From Gammaproteobacteria bacterium (GTDB lineage Bacteria > Pseudomonadota > Gammaproteobacteria > Pseudomonadales > Pseudohongiellaceae): a stretch of 33,139 nt of DNA. The position numbers and the translations under genes were made by a program. Below the pieces are notes generated by a model, which was not told the DNA's origin, searched no databases, and was given only the letters and a program-made list of their open reading frames with translations. The stretch is from assembly GCA_016764875.1 (NCBI GenBank), contig JAESQX010000235.1, positions 1-33,139 on the forward strand, read 5' to 3'. This document shows positions 1 to 10,555 of this stretch, piece by piece. How positions within the stretch are numbered: position 1 is the first letter of the stretch; each line of letters begins with the position of its first letter.

Positions 1-463
1 AGCCGATCTCCTCCAGCCGCTTCGCGATCAAGGGGTCATCACTGGTATAGACCATTACCTCGAAATCATCGTTTACCAGTGTTTCCGCAGCGAGCAAGGT
101 CTCGGTGACATTGGGGTATAAGGTTTTCTGGTCGCCCAGTACTTCCAGTTTTACCAGGCGGTGGCCATCCAGCAGTTCTCTGGCCATGCGGCAGGTACGA
201 ATCGCTTCCTCCGCGTTATAGCATCCGGCGGTATTGGGCAGTATGGTGTACTGATCTGGAGAAATAACCTGTAAAAGATTTGCCTGGTCTTCATGCTGGC
301 CGAGGTTAACACGGCGGACGGCTACGGTTATTATTTCAGCCCCGCTTGCTTCGAGAGCCGCCAAGTTTTCCTCGAAGTCCTTGTATTTACCACTACCGAT
401 GATCAGGCGAGAATTGTATTCAGTGCCTGCGACCACCAGGGGCTTGTCTTGGTTTGCTGTCAT
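1..463 (-). CDS. thiG: Thiazole synthase ThiG (5' portion, runs off the left edge)
   Basis: Manual reverse-strand translation from ATG at 463: [56 protein letters not shown]...[24 protein letters not shown]...[15 protein letters not shown]; typical ThiG motifs; adjacent to thiS. Not in the ORF track because it is truncated. Confidence 0.95.
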   Translation of the reverse strand, partial: MTANQDKPLVVAGTEYNSRLIIGSGKYKDFEENLAALEASGAEIITVAVRRVNLGQHEDQANLLQVISPDQYTILPNTAGCYNAEEAIRTCRMARELLDGHRLVKLEVLGDQKTLYPNVTETLLAAETLVNDDFEVMVYTSDDPLIAKRLEEIG

Positions 464-498
464 GGACGTTCTATTCCTTGTTGTCAGGGCTCATGGGC

Positions 499-699
499 TT
501 ATCCACCGCCTATAGCCTGCACGATCTCAATTACGTCACCATCATGCAAAGCCCTGGCATCATAGTCACTACGGGGAACAATTTCTCGATTCAGTTCCAC
601 GGCAATTCTTGATCCGCTCAGAGTCAGCTGATCAATTAGATCAGACATGTTGCTTTTTTCAGCAAGAGAAACGGACTGATTGTTGACCCGGATTTGCAT
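499..699 (-). CDS. thiS: Sulfur carrier protein ThiS
   Basis: 66 aa, beta-grasp-like, C-terminal ...VQAIGGG (GG terminus), directly upstream of thiG. Confidence 0.93.
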   Translation of the reverse strand: MQIRVNNQSVSLAEKSNMSDLIDQLTLSGSRIAVELNREIVPRSDYDARALHDGDVIEIVQAIGGG

Positions 700-716
700 A
701 TGTTTGGCCTGCTTAG

Positions 717-1100
717 TTAGGGCGATATATTTTCAGAGATAGTGAACCAGGCCAGTGCTCCCCAAGCCAACAGGAAGGCAATACCGCCCAGCGGAGTAAT
801 GGCCCCGAGGGCACGTATCCCGGACAGGCTCAGAATGTAGAGGCTGCCAGAGAATAATATTATGCCGGCCACAAACAGGTAGCCACTGGTTCTTAACGCG
901 ATAGATGCCGGAAATTGCAGACTCAGCAGGGCAACGCCAAACAACGCCAAGGCGTGGTACATATGATACTGGACACCCGTCTGGAAACTGCTTAACAGGT
1001 TTTCAGTCAGGCGATCTCTCAGACCATGGGCGGCAAACGCGCCCAGGGCCACGGCAAGGAAGCCGTTAATGGCGGACAAAAACAGAAATAATTTTGGCAT
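717..1100 (-). CDS. DUF423 family small integral membrane protein
   Basis: 127 aa, about 4 hydrophobic helices, 'GFLAVALGAFAAHGLRD' N-terminal motif typical of the YgdD/DUF423 family. Confidence 0.88.
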   Translation of the reverse strand: MPKLFLFLSAINGFLAVALGAFAAHGLRDRLTENLLSSFQTGVQYHMYHALALFGVALLSLQFPASIALRTSGYLFVAGIILFSGSLYILSLSGIRALGAITPLGGIAFLLAWGALAWFTISENISP

Positions 1101-1171
1101 GGAACGACATTCTCTATGTAGAGCACAGTCAAATCAAGGAAGCGATGGTGTATTGAATAAAAAGCAGGACA

Positions 1172-1206
1172 AAAAAAACCGCCAGAAATGTGCTGGCGGT
1201 TTTTTA
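1172..1206 (-). terminator. Rho-independent terminator between rpoH and the DUF423 gene
   Basis: CCGCCAG (1179-1185) / CTGGCGG (1193-1199) stem with flanking A-run (1171-1178) and T-run (1200-1205); lies just downstream of the rpoH stop on the minus strand. Confidence 0.85.
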
Positions 1207-1219
1207 ACCGGTAAACAGA

Positions 1220-2092
1220 TCAGGCTTCCATTGTTACCTTCACTTTATTCATCGCATTTTTTTCCAGCTGTCTGATTCTTTCGGCAGAAACACCGTATTT
1301 GTCGCCAAGCTCATGCAAAGTGGCTTTATTTTCGCTTAACCAGCGGCTGGTCAGTATGTCCTTGCAACGATCATCAAGTTCGTCCAGGGCCAGATGCAGG
1401 CTGTTGTTAGTGACCTCTTCCCACTCGGCTTCTTCAATGCTGACAGCGATGTCGGAATTACTGTCCTCAAGATAATTGGCCGGAGCCTTGTAGGCAACAT
1501 CATTGTCAGCGTCGGGCTCACAATCAAATGCCGTATCATAGGCACTCATACGTCCTTCCATCTGCCTGACAACCTTGGCATCTACACCCAGGTCTTTCGC
1601 TACAGCCTCAGTTTCAGCGTTATTCAGCCAGCCCAGACGCTTCTTTGAGCTTCTGAGATTAAAGAACAATTTTCGCTGTGCCTTGGTGGTGGCGATTTTA
1701 ACTATGCGCCAGTTCCGCAAGATAAATTCGTGCATTTCGGCCTTAATCCAATGCACGGCAAAGGAAATGAGGCGAACGCCTACTTCAGGATTGAAGCGCT
1801 TGACGGCTTTCATCAGGCCAACATTGCCTTCCTGAATCAGGTCGGCCAGAGGGAGGCCATAACCCGAGTAGCTTTTAGCCATATGTACTACGAATCGAAG
1901 ATGAGCAAGCACCAGTTGTCTTGCCGCATCGACATCGTCTTCATAATAATACTGACAGGCCAGCTCCCTTTCCTGCTCAGGTGTGAGTACGGCAACGCTA
2001 CCGACAGAAGCTATGTAAGCATTCAAATCATGACCCGGAACTGTGGGGCCAATAACCTGTAAATTCTTACTTGTATTCATAACTTTCTTCAC
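1220..2092 (-). CDS. rpoH: RNA polymerase sigma-32 factor RpoH
   Basis: 290 aa; sigma-70 region 2 '[63 protein letters not shown]' including the RpoH box QRKLFFNLR; region 4 HTH at C-terminus; conserved ftsYEX-rpoH order. Exact start uncertain. Confidence 0.96.
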   Translation of the reverse strand: MKKVMNTSKNLQVIGPTVPGHDLNAYIASVGSVAVLTPEQERELACQYYYEDDVDAARQLVLAHLRFVVHMAKSYSGYGLPLADLIQEGNVGLMKAVKRFNPEVGVRLISFAVHWIKAEMHEFILRNWRIVKIATTKAQRKLFFNLRSSKKRLGWLNNAETEAVAKDLGVDAKVVRQMEGRMSAYDTAFDCEPDADNDVAYKAPANYLEDSNSDIAVSIEEAEWEEVTNNSLHLALDELDDRCKDILTSRWLSENKATLHELGDKYGVSAERIRQLEKNAMNKVKVTMEA

Positions 2093-2332
2093 TCGCTCTA
2101 TTTGTGTGTGTTGAGGCTAACTTACGCACTTACATTTTAGCATTCATTATTTCAGCATGCTATTCAGGCTCTGAATACGCCTTACCACTAAACAAAACCC
2201 TTACTTTCATTATACTAAAATTACACCTCGAATTATTGATTTCTGTCACCAATCTGGGGGCTTTTGGCAGCGATTTCAAGGGGTTCGATTCGTAAAGTGG
2301 AAATTTAACAAAGCAGCATGTCCCTGCCTGGA

Positions 2333-3289
2333 TTAATCCGCTAATCCATAAAGGTGTTGGAGTGTAGAAACTAGAGCTCCAATCCAGCCAAGACAGCCTC
2401 CCAGAACCACTAAGCCCAGGCTGTTCAGCATGCCGTACCCTCGCAGAGGGAAATTTGTGCCGTAAAGCGACAATAGATTGTCAAGAGAGCTTGCAAAGCC
2501 AAGCTGGATAAGGGCTATCAGCCCACAGGCCACCAGAGCTCCGGAAATCCCAAGCAATAGACCTGTGTATAGAAACGGTCGGGCGATAAAGCTGTCTGTT
2601 CCACCCACCAATTTAATAACCTGTATTTCGTTTTTACGGTTCTCAATTTCCAGTCGGATAGTGTTGCCCACAATAAACAGAACGGCCAGGCCCAGAATCA
2701 GGGTAAAAATCCATCCGGTTCTCTGAACAACTGCTCTGATGGCGACCAGTCGTTGTATCCATTCCAGGTCAATCTGTGCCGTTTCAACATCCACCAGCTG
2801 TCGAAGCTCATCGTACATGGCCCGCGTATCCTGAACCGAAGCGCTGGAGGGGATCACTACGATGGATGCGGGAAGAGGATTATCTCCCAGTTCTGCAAGG
2901 GTGGCGCTAAACTCGGAGTTAGCCGAAAATTCTGCCAGAGCCCGGGCTTTTGATATATATACAGTCTGGTTAATACTGTCGCGTTCAAGTAAGTCTTTAC
3001 TTATAGCCAATCCTTGATCATCAGTGACGGTGTCCATAAGGTATAGAGTGATTTGCGCGCTCTCTTCAAATTGCTCGTTGACCAGGGACAGGTTGTTTCC
3101 AACCAGTTGCAACAATGCCGGTAAAATCAGAGCAATACTGATTACAAATACCGTCATGATGGAGGCTATTGGCGAGTTAATCAGCCTTGACGAAGAATCA
3201 AATAACACGTCCAGATGAGAGTCTACATAGGCGCGAAACCTGGAATTGGCTTTCCTGCTACCCATTGCTGGTTTTTCAGGTGTTTTCAC
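2333..3289 (-). CDS. ftsX: Cell division protein FtsX (ABC-type permease)
   Basis: 318 aa, FtsX-like permease TM pattern, 4-bp overlap with ftsE. Confidence 0.95.
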   Translation of the reverse strand: MKTPEKPAMGSRKANSRFRAYVDSHLDVLFDSSSRLINSPIASIMTVFVISIALILPALLQLVGNNLSLVNEQFEESAQITLYLMDTVTDDQGLAISKDLLERDSINQTVYISKARALAEFSANSEFSATLAELGDNPLPASIVVIPSSASVQDTRAMYDELRQLVDVETAQIDLEWIQRLVAIRAVVQRTGWIFTLILGLAVLFIVGNTIRLEIENRKNEIQVIKLVGGTDSFIARPFLYTGLLLGISGALVACGLIALIQLGFASSLDNLLSLYGTNFPLRGYGMLNSLGLVVLGGCLGWIGALVSTLQHLYGLAD

Positions 3290-3969
3290 AGCCGTTCCCG
3301 GCCACCGTGGGTAACATCATTAACAAGCTGTCCCTGATCCAGGGTGATTATGCGGTGTTTCAACCGGGCAATAAGCCCGAGATCATGGCTGGCTACGAGC
3401 ACACTTACACCGACCTGGTTGAAGTCTTCAAAAAGTTTCAGTATTTCGGTAGATAACAGGGGATCGAGATTACCGGTTGGCTCATCGGCGAGAAGGATCC
3501 CGGGACGGTTAACCACCGCACGAGCAATGCCGATCCGCTGTTGTTCTCCACCGGATAGAGTGGAAGGATTTAGTTTTTCCTTGCTGAGCAGGCCCACCTT
3601 ATCCAGTGCCGCACGTACCCGGCGACTGGCCTGCTGACGACTGTAACCGCCCACTCTCAGTGGAAGCGCTACGTTGTCGAAGACACTGCGATCAAACAAG
3701 AGTTGATGATCCTGGAAAACAACCCCGATCTTACTTCGATGCTGGGGAATCTGACGGTGTTTCAGGCGATTGAGATTTTTTCCATCGACGAATACCTGCC
3801 CTCGGCTGGCTCGCTCCATACGAATTATTAATTTTAATAAGGTACTTTTGCCGGCCCCGGAGCGGCCGGTTAGAAAAGCCATTTCGCCATTCTTTAGCTC
3901 AAAGCTTACATGGGAAAGCGCATCATTTCCGTCTGCGTATCTCTTGCTGACATTATCAAATTTGATCAT
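3286..3969 (-). CDS. ftsE: Cell division ATP-binding protein FtsE
   Basis: Walker [10 protein letters not shown], signature LSGGEQQR, Walker [13 protein letters not shown]. Confidence 0.97.
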   Translation of the reverse strand: MIKFDNVSKRYADGNDALSHVSFELKNGEMAFLTGRSGAGKSTLLKLIIRMERASRGQVFVDGKNLNRLKHRQIPQHRSKIGVVFQDHQLLFDRSVFDNVALPLRVGGYSRQQASRRVRAALDKVGLLSKEKLNPSTLSGGEQQRIGIARAVVNRPGILLADEPTGNLDPLLSTEILKLFEDFNQVGVSVLVASHDLGLIARLKHRIITLDQGQLVNDVTHGGRERL

Positions 3970-4988
3970 TCAGTGAACAGGGCTTCGACAAATTGCTCAG
4001 CTACGAATGGCCTCAAATCGTCAATTTTTTCACCTGTTCCAATAAAGCGGATGGGCAAGCCAAGCTGGTTAGCAATGGCAAAAATCATCCCACCCTTGGC
4101 TGTACCATCCAGTTTTGTCAGGGTAATTCCGGTCACGGTGACCGAGTCATGAAAGCTTTTTGCCTGTTTCAATGCGTTCTGACCAGTGGTCGCATCCAGA
4201 ACGAGCATAATTTCGTTAGGCAACGATTCATCCAGTTTCTTCAATACCCGAACTATTTTTTCCAGTTCACGCATCAGATTGCCCTTGGTATGAAGGCGCC
4301 CCGCCGTGTCGGCTATCAGTACGTCAGCCTCCCGTGCCTTTGCAAACTGGTAGGCATCAAAGATCACGGACGCACTGTCAGCGCCGGTTGCTTGCGCAAC
4401 GACCGGGACATTGTTTCGTTGACCCCATTCCTGTAGTTGTTCCACGGCGGCGGCACGAAAAGTATCACCGGCGGCCAGAACAGGTTTCAGGCCCTGGGAC
4501 TGCAAGTGGCAACAAAGCTTGCCTATGGTCGTGGTTTTGCCGGCACCGTTCACCCCCACCAGCAATATTACAAACGGCTTTTTCCCGGTAGCGAGGTTCA
4601 GCGCTACCTCGGCAGGTCGAAGCAGCTCGATCAGTTCATTTTTAAGCTCTGTCAGAAACTGTTCGGGATTAGACAGCTGTTTCCGGTTCAGTTTTTGTTT
4701 GAGGCTGGTTATTACACGGTCAGTTGCTTCCATGCCTACATCCGCCAATAGAAGCCTGGTTTCAATTTCATCCAGTAGAGAATCATCAATGGACTTTGAA
4801 CCGAGAACAAGATTACTCAAGCCTCCGCTTAAATTGGCTCGGGTCTTGCCGAGCCCGGCAATGAGCCGGCCAAAAAAGCCTGACTCACTATCAGCAGCAG
4901 CGGAATCGCTTTCCCTGTTATCTGTTGCTTTGGACGAGTCTTCCTTGATTTTGTCTTTGGGGTGTTCTTTCTTGCTGAAACTGAACAT
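3966..4988 (-). CDS. ftsY: Signal recognition particle receptor FtsY
   Basis: SRP-type GTPase motifs [33 protein letters not shown]; acidic N-terminus. Confidence 0.97.
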   Translation of the reverse strand: MFSFSKKEHPKDKIKEDSSKATDNRESDSAAADSESGFFGRLIAGLGKTRANLSGGLSNLVLGSKSIDDSLLDEIETRLLLADVGMEATDRVITSLKQKLNRKQLSNPEQFLTELKNELIELLRPAEVALNLATGKKPFVILLVGVNGAGKTTTIGKLCCHLQSQGLKPVLAAGDTFRAAAVEQLQEWGQRNNVPVVAQATGADSASVIFDAYQFAKAREADVLIADTAGRLHTKGNLMRELEKIVRVLKKLDESLPNEIMLVLDATTGQNALKQAKSFHDSVTVTGITLTKLDGTAKGGMIFAIANQLGLPIRFIGTGEKIDDLRPFVAEQFVEALFTE

Positions 4989-5185
4989 AGTAAATCGTGG
5001 TACCGCGCAGGGGTATAGAAGAAATAGTGTAAGGGTAAATACTGCCAGAAAATCAGCTGGCTATCCTATCATTTTTATTGTGGGTACACATGTGGAATCC
5101 TTTAATGAGATGTACGACAATTCGGTAAATAAATTTACCCTTGGGCAATGCTTTCTTTTAAAATGTGAGGTTATTCGGTTACACA

Positions 5186-5788
5186 ATGAATTCCGGGCAC
5201 CAACAAAGCAGTCTACGTGTTATTGCCGGTAAATGGCGTAGCCGCAAGATCAGTTTTCCCACCATTGATGAATTAAGGCCAACGTCAAACAGGGTTCGAG
5301 AGACCTTGTTTAACTGGCTGCAGGGGTCTGTCAAAGGAGAGGATTGTCTGGATCTTTTCGCCGGGAGTGGGGCATGCGGTATCGAAGCATTGTCCCGCGG
5401 AGCCAGAAGTGTTGTATTCGTCGAAAAGAACCGGGATGCAGCGGGCATAATAAAGGAGAACCTGAGAGCATTGGGTGCCGATTCGGTAAATGTTCAGTGT
5501 ACGGACGTAATAAGTTGGCTGGAATCTGCCAGCACACCATTGCAGCAGGAATTCGGTCTGGTTTTTATCGACCCTCCCTATGACGCGAACCTGGAAAAAT
5601 CATGCTGCTGGAAACTGGAACAAAGTGGCAGGCTGAAATCGGCAGCGCTTATTTATCTTGAATCTGACAAGAGACAATTGTCGGCTGAACGGCCGCCGAA
5701 CTGGGATGTAATTAAAAGTAAAAAGGCCGGACGAGTGAATTTTTATTTGTTCAGACGAACCGGGTCGATAAACAAGGGAACCACATGA
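5186..5788 (+). CDS. rsmD: 16S rRNA (guanine966-N2)-methyltransferase RsmD
   Basis: LRVIAGKWRSRKISFP...RPTSNRVRETLFNWL...DLFAGSGACGIEALSRGA...VFIDPPYD; adjacent and divergent to ftsY. ORF track starts at GTG 5165; ATG 5186 also plausible. Confidence 0.95.
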   Translation: MNSGHQQSSLRVIAGKWRSRKISFPTIDELRPTSNRVRETLFNWLQGSVKGEDCLDLFAGSGACGIEALSRGARSVVFVEKNRDAAGIIKENLRALGADSVNVQCTDVISWLESASTPLQQEFGLVFIDPPYDANLEKSCCWKLEQSGRLKSAALIYLESDKRQLSAERPPNWDVIKSKKAGRVNFYLFRRTGSINKGTT

Positions 5789-6777
5789 ATATAAAGGAAA
5801 GCCCAGACAAATTTAATCCCAGCCGTTGGGTTCCGGGTGGCCATGCCCAGACGCTATGGCGAAAATTTGCAGCTGTTACAGCAGTGAATCACGCCCGCGA
5901 GCGCATCGAACTTAAAGACGGTGATTTCATAGACCTGGACTGGAATGATCAGGATAACCTGCAACGCGGCAATAATGGAATGATAGTATTAATATTACAC
6001 GGCCTGTGTGGTTGCTCTAAATCTTCCTATGTACAATCACTTCAATACAAACTCGGACTCCTTGGAATTCCAAGCGCCGCTATGAATTTCAGAGGATGCA
6101 GCGGTGAAGTAAATCGACTTGCCAAGGCTTATCATTCCGGGATTACTGAAGACCTTTGTGAGGTGTTTGAATCCATCAGTGAGCAATACAGCGAATCCCG
6201 GATTGCACTGGCAGGGTTTTCACTGGGGGCTAATGTATTGTTAAAATGGTTAGGCGAGGCAAAATTGCCCGACAAGGTAAGCAAAGCCGTTGCGGTTTCA
6301 ACGCCCTTTCATCTTTCCAATTGTTCCCAGGCAATGTTACGAGGCTTGAGTCGATATTATGGCCAATATTTTCTGTGGCGGTTGGTCAGTGTAATGGAAA
6401 AAAAGAAGGCATACTTCAGGAAAACCGAAAACACGGAGCAATTGGAAATTCTGGAATCTTTCGGCAATCTTCGTTCTCTTAAATCTATATGGCACTTTGA
6501 CGAAAAGGTAACCGCTCCATTGCATGGCTTCGCCGGGGCAGAGGACTATTACGACAAATGCAGCAGCATGCAGTTTCTGACTGACATTAAAACACCTACC
6601 TTATTGCTGCAAAGTAATGATGATCCGATAATTCCTGCCCATACACTGCCACAGATCCATGATATGAGTGACGCCATACACATTGATTTAAGTGAAAGTG
6701 GTGGTCATGTGGGTTTTGCATCGGCGTCTGATCGCTTCTGGCTGGAACACCGCATTATTCAATTTCTCACCGCATAA
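5785..6777 (+). CDS. YheT-like alpha/beta-fold hydrolase
   Basis: 330 aa; GGHAQTLWRKF N-terminal motif, LHGLCGCSKSSYVQ, nucleophile elbow GFSLGAN, C-terminal ESGGHVGF. Confidence 0.9.
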   Translation: MNIKESPDKFNPSRWVPGGHAQTLWRKFAAVTAVNHARERIELKDGDFIDLDWNDQDNLQRGNNGMIVLILHGLCGCSKSSYVQSLQYKLGLLGIPSAAMNFRGCSGEVNRLAKAYHSGITEDLCEVFESISEQYSESRIALAGFSLGANVLLKWLGEAKLPDKVSKAVAVSTPFHLSNCSQAMLRGLSRYYGQYFLWRLVSVMEKKKAYFRKTENTEQLEILESFGNLRSLKSIWHFDEKVTAPLHGFAGAEDYYDKCSSMQFLTDIKTPTLLLQSNDDPIIPAHTLPQIHDMSDAIHIDLSESGGHVGFASASDRFWLEHRIIQFLTA

Positions 6778-6848
6778 CCGTATTGTGATTCATTGAGCAA
6801 GCAGGTTCATTCCGTTAGAATACTTTGATCCCACTATAATGAGCCGCT

Positions 6849-7331
6849 ATGAAAAAAGCCGTCTATCCAGGAACTTTTAACCCTATTACCAATGGTCATA
6901 TAGATCTGGTAGAGAGGGCCTCAGGGTTGTTCGATCAAATTGTGGTGGCAATTGGTACCAATCGCCAGAAGACGGTTTTCCTGAGCGTGGATAGACGCGT
7001 TGATCTTGCACGTCAGGTTTTGTCACACCTCGATAATGTGGAGGTCTGTGCATTTGATTCATTGCTTACCGAATTCGCAAAACAAAAGGGGGCCAGTATC
7101 ATCTTGCGGGGTCTTCGCACCGTAGCCGATTTCGAATACGAGTTTCAGCTTGTGGGGATGAATCGAGCGCTGGAGCCTGATATTGAAACTGTTTTTCTTG
7201 CACCCGCCGAACACCTTTCCTACATATCATCCACTTTGGTGCGAGAAATTATTTCCTATGGCGGCGATATCTCCAAGTTTGTTCATCCCGTTGTTGCCCG
7301 GGCAATGATGGATGAATTCGGCCAGCCATAG
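6849..7331 (+). CDS. coaD: Phosphopantetheine adenylyltransferase
   Basis: 160 aa; MKKAVYPGTFNPITNGHIDLVERA; LRGLRTVADFEYEFQ; SSTLVREI. Confidence 0.97.
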   Translation: MKKAVYPGTFNPITNGHIDLVERASGLFDQIVVAIGTNRQKTVFLSVDRRVDLARQVLSHLDNVEVCAFDSLLTEFAKQKGASIILRGLRTVADFEYEFQLVGMNRALEPDIETVFLAPAEHLSYISSTLVREIISYGGDISKFVHPVVARAMMDEFGQP

Positions 7332-7354
7332 CCTGTAAATCATAAGTACGAATA

Positions 7355-8170
7355 TCAGTTCTGGCAGTGTTTGCAGTAAACAGTGCTGCGCTGTCCAATT
7401 CTTATTTCAGTAAGAACCCTGTCGCATTGGACACAGGGTTCGCCACCGCGCCCGTAGACCTTCAGCGACTGTTTAAAGTAGCCCGGTTTACCGTCGCTTC
7501 CGGTAAAGTCCCTCAGGGTAGTTCCGCCCACATGAATCGCGTCTTGTAAAACTGATTTAAGTTGCTCAACGAGAAAGCGGTATCGAGTAATTGAGATCTT
7601 CCCTGCCTGGCAACTGGGACGTATGGCGGCATTAAACAGAGCTTCGTTTGCATAGATATTGCCAATACCTACCACTACAGAACTGTCCATAATGAAATTT
7701 TTAACAGCGATTTTTTTGCCCCTGCCCTGAGCCTTCAAATAGCGCCCGTCAAATTCGTCGCTCAGTGGTTCCGGCCCCAGGTTTTCAAGCAAGGGGTGCT
7801 GCAATACAGGTTGCGTGACCCATAGCATGCAGCCGAATCTTCGAGGATCCGTATAACGTAAGACGATGTTATTACTGAATAAAATATCTATGTGATCATG
7901 CTTATTCGCCGCAGTGCCCAAGGGAACAATGCGTAAACTGCCCGACATGCCCAGATGGATCAGTAGAACCCCCTGCTCAGCGTCGAGTAATAGATATTTG
8001 CCTCTGCGATCAATATTGCGAAAGCACAGGCCAGGCAGTTCCTCCGCCAGCGATGCAGTAACAGGCCAGCGTAATTTTGGCTGCCGGATTAACACCGCCG
8101 TGATGGTCTGCCCCAGAATTTTGGGAGCGATACCACGCCTGGTTGTTTCGACTTCAGGTAATTCCGGCAC
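7355..8170 (-). CDS. mutM: Formamidopyrimidine-DNA glycosylase
   Basis: MPELPEVETTRRGI N-terminus; GIGNIYANEALF; C-terminal zinc finger C-x2-C...C-x2-C. Confidence 0.97.
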   Translation of the reverse strand: MPELPEVETTRRGIAPKILGQTITAVLIRQPKLRWPVTASLAEELPGLCFRNIDRRGKYLLLDAEQGVLLIHLGMSGSLRIVPLGTAANKHDHIDILFSNNIVLRYTDPRRFGCMLWVTQPVLQHPLLENLGPEPLSDEFDGRYLKAQGRGKKIAVKNFIMDSSVVVGIGNIYANEALFNAAIRPSCQAGKISITRYRFLVEQLKSVLQDAIHVGGTTLRDFTGSDGKPGYFKQSLKVYGRGGEPCVQCDRVLTEIRIGQRSTVYCKHCQN

Positions 8171-8312
8171 TGTCAGTACTTCCCCGGGCCGTAATATTGC
8201 GAAGTGATCTTTATAATCTGAGGGCCCCTGGATAAATTATGCAACAATCGCGAGTTATAATCTTTCCGGTGCAGGCCTGTAAAGGCGGATTCAAGAAACA
8301 CGGTGGTCCAAA

Positions 8313-10334
8313 TTGTCAGAACAAATGGTACTTGGAGTAGATGCTGGCGGTACCTTTACTGATTTTGTCCTGTTATGGGAACGAAAGGGGCAAAGGCAGT
8401 TGCGAATTCATAAGGTGCTTTCAACTCCGGCGGCCCCTGAGCAGGCAATCCTTCAGGGCATCAGGGATCTTGAATTAAACGATGTTATAAAAAGCGGCAA
8501 GCTGCTTATTATTCACGGCAGCACAGTAGCAACCAATGCGGTTCTAGAAGGGAAAGGTGCACCAACAGTATTTATTACCAACCACGGGTTTGCAGACATG
8601 CTCACCCTGGGCAGGCAGACCCGGCCGGCTCTATTCCAGCTGGAATTCCCACCAGTGCCGCCACCGGTGGCTTCAGAGTATTGTTTAGAAGTAGGTGGCC
8701 GGCTGACAGCTAACGGCAAGGTGCTGGAACCTTTGCTGGATACGGAGCTGGAGGACATGTGTACCCGGATAAAGGAACTGGAACCTACGGCCGTCGCTAT
8801 CAATTTGCTATTTTCATTTGTTGATGATCGTTTCGAAAGGGCCATTGAAAAAGCTGTCAATGATCTCGGATTATCCATTTTCGTAAGCCGATCTTCCCAG
8901 GTTTTACCGGAGTACAAAGAATATGAAAGGGGAATAGCAACCTGGTTGAATGCCAGTCTGGGGCCGGTAGTGGGCGGATACCTCAACAGGCTCAGTGAAC
9001 AGCTGGGGAGTTGCCAACTGATGATTATGCAGTCCAGTGGAGAGGTGGTTGCGGCAAAGACAGCAGGTAGACGGGCAGTGAGCTTATTGCTCTCCGGGCC
9101 TGCGGCCGGACTTGCAGCTATCAATCATCTTGGCCGACGTTTGCAGGAGTCAAAATTTCTCAGTTTTGATATGGGCGGAACTTCCACAGATGTGGCGCTG
9201 ATTGATGGTGAATTACAGATCACCAATGAAGGACGCATAGCCAATTACCCAGTGGCTGTACCAATGGTGGACATGCACACAATTGGAGCGGGTGGCGGAT
9301 CAATTGCGTTTCTGGATGCCGGGGGTATGCTTCAGGTAGGGCCTCTCTCAGCCGGCGCTGACCCCGGTCCTGCCTGTTATGGAAGAGGTGGAACGGCGGC
9401 AACGGTCACTGATGCAAACCTGGTGCTTGGCCGGATTAAACCCGGGGTATCTCTGGCAGGAAGTTTTAAGCTTGATCTTGACGCGGCATTAGCCGCAATT
9501 GAATCGTTGGCTAGGGCATCAGGACTGAGCGTACGGGAGATGGCGTCGGGTATTATTGATGTAGCTAATGAGCGTATGGCTGAAGCTCTGCGAATGATAT
9601 CTGTGCAACGGGGCTATGACCCGGCGGAATTTACGCTGGCCAGTTTCGGGGGCGCGGGAGGACTGCACGTCTGTGCTTTGGCGGAGGCTATGGGTATGCG
9701 CCGGGCAATTGTTCCGGCCCATGGGGGAGTGCTGTCAGCTCTGGGCATGCTGGTCGCACCACGAGGGCGGCAGTTTTCCCGAACGGTAAGGTTGGCAGGC
9801 GATAGTACCAATGATTCGCAGCTACAGGCCGCTTTTCAGCAATTGCTTGATTCAGGAACAAATGAACTGGTAAGAGAAGGCCTTAAGCAGGCAGTCTTGA
9901 AAAATGAGCTCAGTATAGACATGTGTTATAGCGGACAGTCCTCGACCTTGAACCTGCCATGGAATAATAAGCAGAATGCGATCCAGGAATTTCATAAATT
10001 ACACAAAAATCGCCATGGTTTTTCCCTACAGGGGGATGTTGAGATTGTAAATATTCGGGTTCGAATAACATCGAAAGAACCTTTGCCCGATATTCACGAG
10101 GTTGATACGCATTACTTGTGTAATGACCTCGGTGAGGCTGTGGTGTATAGCAAAAAAGAACAATTAACATTTTATGAAAGGCAAAGCTTAATGGCCGGTC
10201 AATTAGTCGTGGGCCCCGCGATAGTTACGGAGCCGTCAGCTACCACCTTCATTAAAAAAGGATGGACTGGTAAAGCCGATGAAATTGGTAATATCTGGCT
10301 TGATCGCAACCCGGAGGCTGCTGATATTCCGTAA
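8313..10334 (+). CDS. Hydantoinase/oxoprolinase family protein (HyuA-like), without adjacent HyuB
   Basis: 673 aa; MVLGVDAGGTFTDFVLL; HGSTVATNAVLEGKG; SFDMGGTSTDVALI; GPACYGRGG; SFGGAGGLHVCALAEAMGM. Start may be TTG 8313 or ATG 8325. Confidence 0.92.
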   Translation: MSEQMVLGVDAGGTFTDFVLLWERKGQRQLRIHKVLSTPAAPEQAILQGIRDLELNDVIKSGKLLIIHGSTVATNAVLEGKGAPTVFITNHGFADMLTLGRQTRPALFQLEFPPVPPPVASEYCLEVGGRLTANGKVLEPLLDTELEDMCTRIKELEPTAVAINLLFSFVDDRFERAIEKAVNDLGLSIFVSRSSQVLPEYKEYERGIATWLNASLGPVVGGYLNRLSEQLGSCQLMIMQSSGEVVAAKTAGRRAVSLLLSGPAAGLAAINHLGRRLQESKFLSFDMGGTSTDVALIDGELQITNEGRIANYPVAVPMVDMHTIGAGGGSIAFLDAGGMLQVGPLSAGADPGPACYGRGGTAATVTDANLVLGRIKPGVSLAGSFKLDLDAALAAIESLARASGLSVREMASGIIDVANERMAEALRMISVQRGYDPAEFTLASFGGAGGLHVCALAEAMGMRRAIVPAHGGVLSALGMLVAPRGRQFSRTVRLAGDSTNDSQLQAAFQQLLDSGTNELVREGLKQAVLKNELSIDMCYSGQSSTLNLPWNNKQNAIQEFHKLHKNRHGFSLQGDVEIVNIRVRITSKEPLPDIHEVDTHYLCNDLGEAVVYSKKEQLTFYERQSLMAGQLVVGPAIVTEPSATTFIKKGWTGKADEIGNIWLDRNPEAADIP

Positions 10335-10426
10335 TAATACCGCCGGGCAGGACATGAATATCGATGGCATAAACGGAAATCTTATTTACACGTTATTTTC
10401 GGGAGTGTTATAAGTATATGTCCGTT

Positions 10427-10451
10427 CAAAATCATCAAGTGCATGATTTTG
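10427..10451. promoter_or_regulatory. Inverted repeat upstream of the accessory cluster (possible operator or hairpin)
   Basis: CAAAATCAT-caagtgc-ATGATTTTG, perfect 9-bp arms with 7-nt spacer in the 221-bp hyuA/TPR intergenic region; no following T-run. Confidence 0.4.
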
Positions 10452-10555
10452 GTAATGCCTGATTCTGTGATGCGATTGGTGCATCTAGCTGTCTTTTTTG
10501 AGCTCTCTGGATTCGACAACACTCTGTTATACAAGAATAAATTGGAAGACAAGGC

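Noticed and set aside
4519-5232. 237-aa + strand ORF
   Set aside because: Antisense to ftsY, which has full SRP-GTPase motifs; Ser/Arg-rich shadow composition.
8513-9124. 203-aa minus-strand ORF
   Set aside because: Antisense shadow within the hyuA-like gene; no recognisable domain.
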